The notes: a model not told the origin generated them from the sequence alone. A DNA stretch of 6,598 nt from an uncultured Prevotella sp. (GCA_945827565.1 CALZNR010000077.1:1-6598), one strand, 5' to 3'; shown: positions 1-6,450, numbered from the stretch's first letter. Numbers and translations: made by a program.

Positions 1-44
1 ATTTCTGCCTGTCTCGTGGGCTCGGAGATGTGTATAAGAGACAG
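1..44 (+). other. Nextera i7 sequencing adapter (non-genomic)
   Basis: This is library adapter left on a contig end, not organism DNA. Bases 1-2 (AT) match the end of the P7 tail. Bases 3-10 (TTCTGCCT) are the reverse complement of index N703 (AGGCAGAA). Bases 11-25 are the read-2 primer segment GTCTCGTGGGCTCGG, and bases 26-44 are the 19-bp Tn5 mosaic end AGATGTGTATAAGAGACAG. Genomic sequence starts at 45. Translated in frame with the next gene, the adapter gives the well-known artefact peptide GSEMCIRDR, so any start codon called here (for example GTG at 16) is false. Confidence 0.98.
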
Positions 45-45
45 G

Positions 46-1401
46 ATTAAATCAACTGCATTTGTAATTATCATTGACCTGATACTGGTGAACATACTGT
101 GCGGTGTGTTCCAGCGGATAGGATGGCACGATGGTTCTGACACCATGTGGTATCTGGTCAATGTTTTATATATTGTCACTGTATCTACGTTCAGACCCTT
201 TGCACAAGACAAGTTTGTGCGAGTAGATCAGATATTTGGGCGCATACTGAAATCGGGAACGATGTACTTCTTCCTGCTCGCAATATTCTTGTTGGTAGAT
301 AGCAATGCAACACCCCGTCCAGGAAGGTTCATATCATCATTCTGCTTCAGTATAGTGGTGATGTTCTACGGCCGATATACGGCAAGAGAACTGCTGAGAC
401 ATCTGCGATCGAGAGGAAAGAACACCATGCGCGTGGTGTTTGTGGGTGCCGGACACAACCTGGCATATCTCTATCAGGTGATGATGAGCGAACTGAGCAC
501 CGGCTACCGTGTACTGGGATATTTTGAAGACAAAGACTCCAAACATCTGCCTGACACCATTACACGACTGGGCACAGTGAGCGACGTGGCAGCATGGCTG
601 GAGAAGAACCCTGTAGATCAGGTTTACTGCAACCTGCCATCGAGCCGTTCCCATGAGATAGTGCAGACCATCAACTACTGCGAAAGTCACCTTATAAGAT
701 TCTTCTCAGTGCCCAATGTGCGCAACTATGTGCACAGACAGATGGTGGTAAGGATGATGGCCGACATGCCTGTGCTGACTATCCGACAGGAGCCGCTGAG
801 CACGATGGGCAACAAATTTCTGAAACGCACCTTCGACATTCTGTTCAGTGCCTTGTTCCTCGTTACATGCTTTTGGTGGATATATATCATCGTGGCCATC
901 ATCACCAAGATAACGATGCCAGGGCCCGTATTCTTCAAACAAAAGAGAAACGGACTGCTGGGTGAGGAGTTCTACTGCCTGAAGTTCCGTTCAATGAAGG
1001 TAAATGCAGATGCCGACAAACTGCAAGCCACGAAGGATGACCCAAGAAAAACCAAGTGGGGCAACATTATGAGGAAAACAAACATTGACGAACTGCCACA
1101 GTTTATCAACGTGCTGATGGGCTCGATGTCGGTGGTGGGTCCAAGACCTCACATGGTGAAACACACAGAGGAATATTCGGCACTGATAGACAAGTACATG
1201 GTGCGCCACTGGGTGAAGCCAGGTATCACAGGCTGGGCACAAGTGCAAGGCGCAAGAGGAGAGACAAAAGAGCTGTGGCAAATGGAAGACCGCATTAAAA
1301 AGGATATATGGTATATAGAAAACTGGACCATGTGGTTGGATTTCCGAATCATATATCTTACGGTGAGGAACATCTTCCTTGGCGACAAGCAAGCCTATTA
1401 A
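46..1401 (+). CDS. Polyprenyl-phosphate sugar-1-phosphate transferase (exopolysaccharide/capsule initiation), 5'-truncated
   Basis: This membrane enzyme moves a sugar-1-phosphate from a nucleotide sugar to undecaprenyl phosphate, the first step of a capsule, exopolysaccharide or O-antigen unit. Counted from the first whole genomic codon (Ile, base 46), 451 residues remain. Hydrophobic segments lie near 5-23, 34-50, 72-85 and 95-109. A Rossmann-like CoA-binding-type domain follows, with a GAG turn near 134-136. After KRTFDI (about 260) comes a hydrophobic helix and then the bacterial sugar transferase domain: PGPVFFKQ (about 292), FRSMK, the DELPQ motif whose Asp-Glu pair (348/349) is the catalytic dyad of the PglC/WcaJ class, VVGPRP (about 363-368) and PGITGWAQVQG (about 392). 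The C-terminus is complete with a TAA stop. Relatives usually have a short segment before the first membrane helix, so probably only some 10-20 residues are lost. The truncation is caused by the contig end and adapter, not mutation. The sugar specificity (glucose, galactose, GalNAc-type) cannot be told. Confidence 0.93.
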   Translation: MKSTAFVIIIDLILVNILCGVFQRIGWHDGSDTMWYLVNVLYIVTVSTFRPFAQDKFVRVDQIFGRILKSGTMYFFLLAIFLLVDSNATPRPGRFISSFCFSIVVMFYGRYTARELLRHLRSRGKNTMRVVFVGAGHNLAYLYQVMMSELSTGYRVLGYFEDKDSKHLPDTITRLGTVSDVAAWLEKNPVDQVYCNLPSSRSHEIVQTINYCESHLIRFFSVPNVRNYVHRQMVVRMMADMPVLTIRQEPLSTMGNKFLKRTFDILFSALFLVTCFWWIYIIVAIITKITMPGPVFFKQKRNGLLGEEFYCLKFRSMKVNADADKLQATKDDPRKTKWGNIMRKTNIDELPQFINVLMGSMSVVGPRPHMVKHTEEYSALIDKYMVRHWVKPGITGWAQVQGARGETKELWQMEDRIKKDIWYIENWTMWLDFRIIYLTVRNIFLGDKQAY

Positions 1402-1566
1402 ACCCAAATCGGCCATTAGACTGTTATGCGCAAACATGCTTGCTTTTTGTCATCTGTCTTTCCGTTTATCGGTTACAATGGAACCCCATTGCGCCCTCAA
1501 AACGTAAAGACATCTGTTCAAAAATATAAGCAGTTATCATCATAACGCTAATGGCCGATTTGGGTT
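1401..1566. repeat. 166-bp palindromic element with perfect 19-bp terminal inverted repeats
   Basis: The left arm, 1401-1419 (AACCCAAATCGGCCATTAG), is the exact reverse complement of 1548-1566. The pairing resumes after a small internal loop with GTTATG (1423-1428) against CATAAC (1541-1546). Inside, GTCTTTCCGTTT (1456-1467) pairs with AAACGTAAAGAC (1500-1511) with one mismatch. At the apex CAATGG (1476-1481) pairs with CCATTG (1486-1491) around a 4-nt loop. The element begins on the last base of the transferase stop codon. It contains no convincing ORF, and no target-site duplication is visible at its ends. It could be a MITE-like or REP-like element, an invertible segment, or a long structured 3' UTR. 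What is seen is the repeat; its function is unknown. Confidence 0.85.
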
Positions 1567-1580
1567 GACCGCCTAACCGC

Positions 1581-1675
1581 CATAGGCTTGAAGCATCAAA
1601 AAAAAGGGAAGTTATGAAGAGAGGGAAAGCCTCATCATCATAACTTCCTTTTTCAATGCTTTGCTTCTGCCTATG
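1581..1675. terminator. Bidirectional intrinsic terminator within a ~95-nt hairpin
   Basis: The core stem pairs GGAAGTTATGA (1607-1617) with TCATAACTTCC (1638-1648). It extends through A-runs on the left (1598-1605) and T-runs on the right (1649-1653), giving up to 16 bp. The loop holds a mini-stem, GAGG (1621-1624) with CCTC (1630-1633). Beyond the core, GAAGC (1590-1594) pairs with GCTTC (1663-1667), and CATAGGC (1581-1587) with GCCTATG (1669-1675). Each strand reads a G/C-containing stem followed by a U-tract, so it can end transcription of the plus-strand sugar transferase and of the minus-strand operon, whose last stop codon lies 2 nt away. Confidence 0.85.
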
Positions 1676-1677
1676 GC

Positions 1678-3108
1678 TTACTCATGGGTATAGAGGTTCC
1701 AGCCCAGATAGTTCTCCAAGGCGTCGCGCACCACATCCACCACATCGGTACGTACCAATGCCACATGATGCTCAAAGGCATTGCGACAGATGTACTTGAG
1801 CAGTTGCTGCAGATTGTTCACCTTGGTCACAGCGATACATCCATCCATTCCATACGGATCGCTGGTAATCTCTCCCTTGCCAAGGTATGCCTTGATGATG
1901 CCCTTTGGATCGTCGGTAGAGATGCGGAAGAAGGTGAACGGACCCTCAGACACCTTGGCATACACCGCTCCAAAGGTGCGCACCTTGCCCAGTGTTCTTC
2001 CCAACACGCCCAAGGGACCTAACTTCAGGTCTTCGTTGCCCACAAAGCCACGGGCAAAGTTGCCACAGTGGGTGCACACACACTTGTTGCGGTCTTGCGC
2101 AAAGTTGTTGTTCCAGTCTGCCAAGGCTGCTGGCTGCTGGGTGGCCAATGTCAGGGCATACATAGAGATGGCTCCTGCCAGGTCGGTCTCGCAGGCTGCG
2201 GGGATAAGCTTGTCTGAAAGCATCGACATGGTGACACAGGCGGCACAGCCATAGTTTTGTTCCAGGCTGTCCCAACACTGAATAGCCACGGCATCCACCT
2301 GCTCTGCCTCCATCCAGTTTTCTACTGCCACGCCAAATTTGGCTTGCACACGCAGTTTGTCTTGATAGTTTTCAGGCACTTTGGCGTATGCTGGTATGGT
2401 TTCCAGTTTTTTCAAGAACTTGGGGTCGTCATCGGCTATACGCTCTGCATTGTAGAGTATCTCTGACAAATCTACCGGCACCACAGTGATGCCCGCACGC
2501 TGCAATATCTTCTCACTGGCTCTACAGGTATTGAAGCCAAGCGGACGTGTACCTATCTGCCCCAAACGACAGTGACGCAAACCGTTTACCACACGGCACA
2601 CAGCAGCAAACTTCACAATATCGGCCTTTACCAGCGGGTCGTATATATCATAGGTGTGATAGGTGGTGTCAGAGAAGGGAATGCCATACTGATAGAGGTT
2701 GTTGCAAACTGAAATCTTTCCGCAGAAGGCATCACGACGCTGATCCAGATCTACCTTGTCGTTATAGTCATCGTAGGCCTGCACCAATACTGGTACATTG
2801 AGGTTTGCCTCGCTGATGGCGTTGATGATGCCTATCTCATAACCAAAATTGGGCAGGCACACGATGATACCATCAATGCGCTCACGATTCTCTTTGAACT
2901 GTGCAGCCACCTTCAGTCCGTCTTCACGGGTTTCAATGGATGAGCTGCCGGTCACGGTGGCATCTTCGGGCAGTATTACATACTCGTAGCCACACTCGTC
3001 CATAATGCGCAGTATCTCCTTTCTCACATCTTTTGCCAATGCCGAGTTGAAGTAGGCACGGGTTCCGATGATGATGCCGAAACACTGTTTTTTAGTTACT
3101 TTGTTCAT
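1678..3108 (-). CDS. L-fucose/L-arabinose isomerase-family ketol isomerase (substrate unknown, apiose-type sugar proposed)
   Basis: This is a cytoplasmic, probably divalent-metal-dependent aldose-ketose isomerase of the FucI-like family (COG2407 type). It has 476 residues, clearly shorter than classical E. coli FucI (about 590). Visible family features are an N-terminal nucleotide-fold-like start (FGIIIGTRAYFN, 10-21), RRDAFCGKISVCNNLYQYGIPF-like text around 124-145, QCWDSLEQNYG (277-287), the acidic CETDLAGAISM segment whose Glu307/Asp309 are likely metal ligands, an HCG triplet at 347-349, and a C-terminal EHHVALV segment whose His447/448 match the usual late metal-ligand His. The ATG start lies 3 nt after an A-rich 13-mer also found before the first operon gene. 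It is the last gene of the operon, 25 nt after the kinase. In context it should make the ketose that the kinase phosphorylates. Family assignment is firm. The substrate is inferred only: D-apiose or another aldose; true fucose isomerase is less likely because no fuculose-1-phosphate aldolase is nearby. Confidence 0.85.
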   Translation of the reverse strand: MNKVTKKQCFGIIIGTRAYFNSALAKDVRKEILRIMDECGYEYVILPEDATVTGSSSIETREDGLKVAAQFKENRERIDGIIVCLPNFGYEIGIINAISEANLNVPVLVQAYDDYNDKVDLDQRRDAFCGKISVCNNLYQYGIPFSDTTYHTYDIYDPLVKADIVKFAAVCRVVNGLRHCRLGQIGTRPLGFNTCRASEKILQRAGITVVPVDLSEILYNAERIADDDPKFLKKLETIPAYAKVPENYQDKLRVQAKFGVAVENWMEAEQVDAVAIQCWDSLEQNYGCAACVTMSMLSDKLIPAACETDLAGAISMYALTLATQQPAALADWNNNFAQDRNKCVCTHCGNFARGFVGNEDLKLGPLGVLGRTLGKVRTFGAVYAKVSEGPFTFFRISTDDPKGIIKAYLGKGEITSDPYGMDGCIAVTKVNNLQQLLKYICRNAFEHHVALVRTDVVDVVRDALENYLGWNLYTHE

Positions 3109-3111
3109 TTT

Positions 3112-3124
3112 GTTTTAGGTTTTA
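3112..3124 (-). promoter_or_regulatory. A-rich leader 13-mer (TAAAACCTAAAAC) before isomerase start
   Basis: Read on the minus strand, TAAAACCTAAAAC ends 3 nt before the isomerase ATG. The identical 13-mer precedes the first gene of the operon. No Shine-Dalgarno sequence is present. Bacteroidetes commonly initiate translation from A-rich, unstructured leaders, so the motif probably acts as the ribosome entry region. A second role, such as a regulatory tag, is conjecture. Confidence 0.45.
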
Positions 3125-3133
3125 AGTTTTTAT

Positions 3134-4633
3134 TTAGGCTTGTTGGTTTGTCATTTGTATCACCCCGTTCACGGCACGATGCCATCCTGCCACCATCTGT
3201 GCCACCTGTTCACGGGGCATGGCACTGTGAAACGCCTGGCGCGACTTGCGATGCTGTGCCACCTCGCTGAAAGAAGCATACACCCCACGTGCCAGCACAT
3301 TCATCACAACGGCACCAAGGGCACTTGCCTCCTCCACATCAGAGCAGTTTACCGATACGCCAAGCATGTCTGACTGCATCTGCATCAGTGTTTGGTTCTT
3401 GGTAGGACCGCCATCGACACGCAGCTCTTTCAGAGACACTCCTGCCCTCTCTGTCATGGCTGTCACCAGGTCGTTTACCTGATAACATATACTCTCCAGA
3501 GCGGCACGCAGCACATGGGCACGTGTGGTGGAAAGGCTCATGCCCACCAAGGCGGCACGTGCTTCCGTATTCCACCAAGGAGCTCCCAATCCGGCAAAGG
3601 CAGGCACAAGATACACGCCTCCCGTATCGGTCACACGCAGTGCCTCTTGCTCCACTTCTGCCGGCGAGCCAATCAGCTGCAGTTGGTCGGCCATCCACTT
3701 CAGGGTGGCTCCCGTGCAGTGGATATTGCCCTCAAAACCGTAGTAGGTATGCCCCTTGGCAGCAAACGCCACCGAGGTGACCAACCCCTCTGGAGCCTTA
3801 CAGAAGTTCTCACCTACATTCACCATCACGCTCGATCCCGTGCCGTAGGTAGCCTTGCCATAGCCCTCGGCAAAGCACATCTGCCCTGCCAATGCACCAT
3901 GACTGTCGCCCAGCACACCCGCTATCTTGATGGGTTGCGGCAACACGCCTTCCACTGTTGTTTCACCAAAAGAGGCATCGCAGGGCAGCACTTGAGGCAT
4001 CATGCTGGCGGGAATATCAAAGAGTTTCAGCAATTCCTCGTCCCATTGCAGCGTACGGATATTGAGCAGCAGGGTTCTGCTGGCATTGGTCACATCAGTC
4101 AGGTGGTGCTTGCCACCTGTGAGTTTCCACACCAGCCAACTGTCGATAGTGCCCATGAGCAGATTACCGGCATCGGCTTCACTGCTTGCACCTTCCACAT
4201 GGTGGAGCAGCCAATGCACACCACTGGCAGAGAAATAGGGGTCTATCAGCAGTCCGCTTCTCTCTTGCACCATCTCTTGCCATCCCTCGGCCTTGAGTTG
4301 GTTGCAGTATGCAGCCCCTCTCAGGCATTGCCACACCACAGCATGAGCAATGGGTTTGCCTGTGTGGCGGTTCCACACCACCACCGTTTCTCTTTGATTG
4401 GTGATGGCCATGGAGTACTCGTATTTGTCTGCGGGTTCATCGGCCAGCAGTTCTCTGACGCCCTCCACCACATTATTATATATCTCCTCGGCATCGTGTT
4501 CCACCCACCCGGGTTGGGGATAATACTGCTGGTGAGCCTTGTTCACACGTTTCAGCATCCTCAACTGCTCGTCAAAGAGCATCACCTTGGTACCACTGGT
4601 ACTCTGGTCGATAGCTATAATTCTGTGTTCCAT
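3134..4633 (-). CDS. GlpK-like FGGY carbohydrate kinase (ketose kinase proposed, apulose-kinase-like)
   Basis: This is an ATP-dependent sugar or polyol kinase of the FGGY family. It aligns along its whole length with glycerol kinase: AIDQSTSGTK at the N-terminus, GWVEHD, ITNQRETVVVW, VVWQ, DPYFSAS, GTIDSWLVWKLTGG, TDVTNASRT, the GDSHGALAGQ and YGTGSSVM phosphate-loop region, PAFAGLGAPWW, and LRVDGGPTKNQTLMQ. In E. coli GlpK numbering it keeps Arg84, Glu85, Trp104, Tyr136 and Asp246, but Gln247 and Phe271 are both Ser. Those two contact glycerol, so a larger substrate such as a ketose is likely. I choose the ATG at 4633 (MEHRIIAIDQ, 499 aa), which follows the upstream TGA by 5 nt. A GTG at 4642 overlapping that stop would add three residues and cannot be excluded. 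It sits between the split transketolase and the isomerase. In the proposed route it makes the ketose phosphate used by the transketolase. Automatic annotation as glycerol kinase would be misleading. Confidence 0.88.
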   Translation of the reverse strand: MEHRIIAIDQSTSGTKVMLFDEQLRMLKRVNKAHQQYYPQPGWVEHDAEEIYNNVVEGVRELLADEPADKYEYSMAITNQRETVVVWNRHTGKPIAHAVVWQCLRGAAYCNQLKAEGWQEMVQERSGLLIDPYFSASGVHWLLHHVEGASSEADAGNLLMGTIDSWLVWKLTGGKHHLTDVTNASRTLLLNIRTLQWDEELLKLFDIPASMMPQVLPCDASFGETTVEGVLPQPIKIAGVLGDSHGALAGQMCFAEGYGKATYGTGSSVMVNVGENFCKAPEGLVTSVAFAAKGHTYYGFEGNIHCTGATLKWMADQLQLIGSPAEVEQEALRVTDTGGVYLVPAFAGLGAPWWNTEARAALVGMSLSTTRAHVLRAALESICYQVNDLVTAMTERAGVSLKELRVDGGPTKNQTLMQMQSDMLGVSVNCSDVEEASALGAVVMNVLARGVYASFSEVAQHRKSRQAFHSAMPREQVAQMVAGWHRAVNGVIQMTNQQA

Positions 4634-4638
4634 ACCCG

Positions 4639-5565
4639 TCACTTGTTGAGAAAATCAAGAGCCGACTTCACTATGCCCTCTGCATCCATGCCGTAATGAT
4701 GGAAAATCTCCTTGTTGGTGCCGTGCACCGCATTTTCGTCAGGAATACCTATGATGCGTACAGGCACGGGATGTTCTGACAACAGTTCGCACACCATGGA
4801 ACCCAAACCGCCACATCTGCTGTGCTCTTCCACGGTGATGATGCGCCCTGTCTCGGCAGCAGCCTTCAGCACGGCTTCTTCATCGCACGGCTTAATCCAA
4901 CTCATGTCGAGCACGCGTGCCGAAATGCCCTGTGCAGCCAACTGCCTACCAGCCTGCAAGCAGTGCCACACTGTTTCGCCAGCGCCTATGATGGTAAGGT
5001 CGGTGCCCTGCAACAGCATGTTTGCCTTGCCTATCTCAAAGGTAAAGTCATCGTTCTCATACACATCGGGCACTGCGGCTCTGCCCACTCTTACATACAC
5101 AGGATGGGGATAATCCACCAGAAAGCGCACCAGTTTTTCCGTGCTTCTGCCATCGGGAGGCAGACAGATATTCATACCAGGGAAACAGCGCAGGGCAGCC
5201 ATATCGTGCAGACTGTGATGGGTGGCTCCCAAAGCACCGTATGCCACGCCACCGCTCACGCCCAGAATCTTCACGGGGTTCTCGCTATATGCCACATCCA
5301 CCTTTACCTGTTCCAAACTGCGGGCCACATAGAAGCACGCCGGACCACAGACAAAAGTCTTCATTCCAGAGTGGGCCAGACCAGCAGCAATACCCACTGC
5401 ATTCTGTTCGGCAATGCCACATTCCACAAACTGTTTTGGCAATTCCTTGGCAAAGTCGCTAAGGGTCACCGAGCCACGTGCATCGGTGGTTACTGCCACT
5501 ATCTGTTTATCTGTTTTTGCCAAGGCCAGCAGGGTCTCGGTAAAACTCTTTCTGCATGCTTTCAT
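4639..5565 (-). CDS. Transketolase, pyrimidine-binding/C-terminal subunit (AptB-like)
   Basis: This is the second half of a split thiamine-diphosphate transketolase and acts with the subunit encoded just upstream. Numbered from the ATG at 5565 it has 308 residues. The pyrimidine domain comes first: ACRKSF (3-8) resembles the ASRKAS phosphate-site Arg region of full-length transketolase, and CGIAEQNAVGIAAG carries the Glu (53) that activates thiamine. GATHHSLHD holds His116, matching E. coli His473, and VRVGRAAVP has Arg162, near the Arg520 phosphate site. The C-terminal transketolase domain starts near 185 (DLTIIGAGET, later ITVEEHSRCGGLGS). Leu112 stands where canonical enzymes have Asp469, the residue that reads the C2 hydroxyl of the acceptor. 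That suggests an atypical substrate such as a branched ketose phosphate. A TTG at 5574 overlapping the previous stop would add three residues; the ATG is preferred. Family and split form are certain; apulose-4-phosphate as substrate is a hypothesis. Confidence 0.9.
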   Translation of the reverse strand: MKACRKSFTETLLALAKTDKQIVAVTTDARGSVTLSDFAKELPKQFVECGIAEQNAVGIAAGLAHSGMKTFVCGPACFYVARSLEQVKVDVAYSENPVKILGVSGGVAYGALGATHHSLHDMAALRCFPGMNICLPPDGRSTEKLVRFLVDYPHPVYVRVGRAAVPDVYENDDFTFEIGKANMLLQGTDLTIIGAGETVWHCLQAGRQLAAQGISARVLDMSWIKPCDEEAVLKAAAETGRIITVEEHSRCGGLGSMVCELLSEHPVPVRIIGIPDENAVHGTNKEIFHHYGMDAEGIVKSALDFLNK

Positions 5566-5570
5566 GATTG

Positions 5571-6416
5571 TCAATGGTTGTTGGTTTGTTGTTCCAGATG
5601 TGCTATTCTCTCGCTAATCTCGGCAATGGCCTGCTGGTATTGCTCTTCGTTGGGCATACCATGATGCCACGATGCCACATTCTCCATGTAGCTCACGCCC
5701 TTACCCTTGGTGGTGTTGCTAATCAGCAGATGGGGCTTGCCGTTCTGATAGTCTATGCTGTCAAAGGTTTCCACGATGCTCTGCATCTCATCTCCGTTCA
5801 TCTCTTTCACATCCCAGCCAAAGGCGGTCCAGCGCTGGCGTATGTCCTCTATGGCCATCACATCCTCTGTGTTGCCGCTTATCTGAAGATGGTTGCGGTC
5901 GATCACGGCAACGAGATTGTCCAAATGATAATGCCCTCCTGCCATGGCTGCCTCATAGATGGAGCCTTCGCCTTGTTCGCCATCGCCCATCATCACATAG
6001 GTGTGCCACAACTCGCCTTTCATCCTGGCAGCAATAGCCATACCCACACCTATGCTCAAGCCATGACCCAAAGCACCAGAGTTGACCTCAATGCCATTGA
6101 CCTCGATAGTGGGATGACCACTGAGCACACTGCCATACTGTCCCAAGGTATTGAGCAGGGCAGCATCAATAAATCCACATTGTTCCAACACAGTGTAGAG
6201 GGCTTCTACACAATGACCTTTGCTCAGTATAAAACGGTCGCGGGAGGCATCCTTCACCTTCTCGGGACTCACATTCATCACTCTGTTGTATAGGGCTGTC
6301 ATCACATTGAGGCACGACAAGTCGCCACCTATATGACCGGCGCCGCCATGATAGACTACTTCAACAAGGCGCCTACGATTTCTCTCTGCTGTCAACTGCA
6401 GTGCACATGTATCCAT
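5571..6416 (-). CDS. Transketolase, TPP pyrophosphate-binding subunit (AptA-like)
   Basis: This is the first half of a split transketolase, 281 residues, and the first gene of the operon. It binds the diphosphate of thiamine and Mg2+. GHIGGDLS (27-34) carries His28, matching E. coli His26. LSKGHC gives His68 (His66), SGHP gives His101 (His100), and GALGHGLSIGVG (114-125) is the usual glycine-rich loop. GDGEQGEG (144-151), ending in DRN (Asn175), is the thiamine-diphosphate signature. TTKGKGVSYMENVASWHHG (235-253) supplies His251/252 in place of His261. All expected catalytic and cofactor residues are therefore present, so the protein looks active with its partner. The next gene starts 5 nt after its stop. 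The ATG is supported by the A-rich leader 5 nt upstream and a promoter about 35 nt upstream. A housekeeping transketolase is normally a single chain of about 660-670 residues, so this pair is probably a dedicated catabolic enzyme. Confidence 0.92.
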   Translation of the reverse strand: MDTCALQLTAERNRRRLVEVVYHGGAGHIGGDLSCLNVMTALYNRVMNVSPEKVKDASRDRFILSKGHCVEALYTVLEQCGFIDAALLNTLGQYGSVLSGHPTIEVNGIEVNSGALGHGLSIGVGMAIAARMKGELWHTYVMMGDGEQGEGSIYEAAMAGGHYHLDNLVAVIDRNHLQISGNTEDVMAIEDIRQRWTAFGWDVKEMNGDEMQSIVETFDSIDYQNGKPHLLISNTTKGKGVSYMENVASWHHGMPNEEQYQQAIAEISERIAHLEQQTNNH

Positions 6417-6421
6417 TGTAC

Positions 6422-6434
6422 GTTTTAGGTTTTA
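6422..6434 (-). promoter_or_regulatory. A-rich leader 13-mer (TAAAACCTAAAAC) before first operon gene
   Basis: This is identical to the 13-mer in front of the isomerase gene. It ends 5 nt before the ATG of the first transketolase subunit and occupies much of the short predicted leader. There is no Shine-Dalgarno sequence, so it is the best candidate for the ribosome entry region. Confidence 0.45.
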
Positions 6435-6450
6435 TTGATTAGTTTGATTG

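Noticed and set aside
16..45. GTG/ATG starts at the beginning of the sugar transferase frame
   Set aside because: These codons lie inside the Nextera adapter, so they are not genomic starts. The real start is beyond the contig end.
1401..1566. Simple intrinsic terminator formed by the 19-bp repeats
   Set aside because: The arms are 128 bp apart and are not followed by a T-run, so they do not make a normal terminator. A clear terminator lies just downstream.
3392..4696. 434-codon open frame on the plus strand opposite the kinase gene
   Set aside because: It is antisense to a fully supported FGGY kinase and is rich in His, Gln and Cys with no recognisable domain. It is a frame left open by the codon bias of the opposite gene.
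4822..6293. Long plus-strand open frames (280 and 241 codons) opposite the transketolase genes
   Set aside because: Both are antisense to well-conserved transketolase subunits, have no family resemblance and overlap each other; shadow frames.
1678..6416. Sulfoquinovose sulfo-transketolase pathway as the operon's role
   Set aside because: That pathway also uses a split transketolase and isomerases, but it needs no sugar kinase, and no sulfoquinovosidase, second isomerase or sulfonate exporter is seen here. It remains a weaker alternative.
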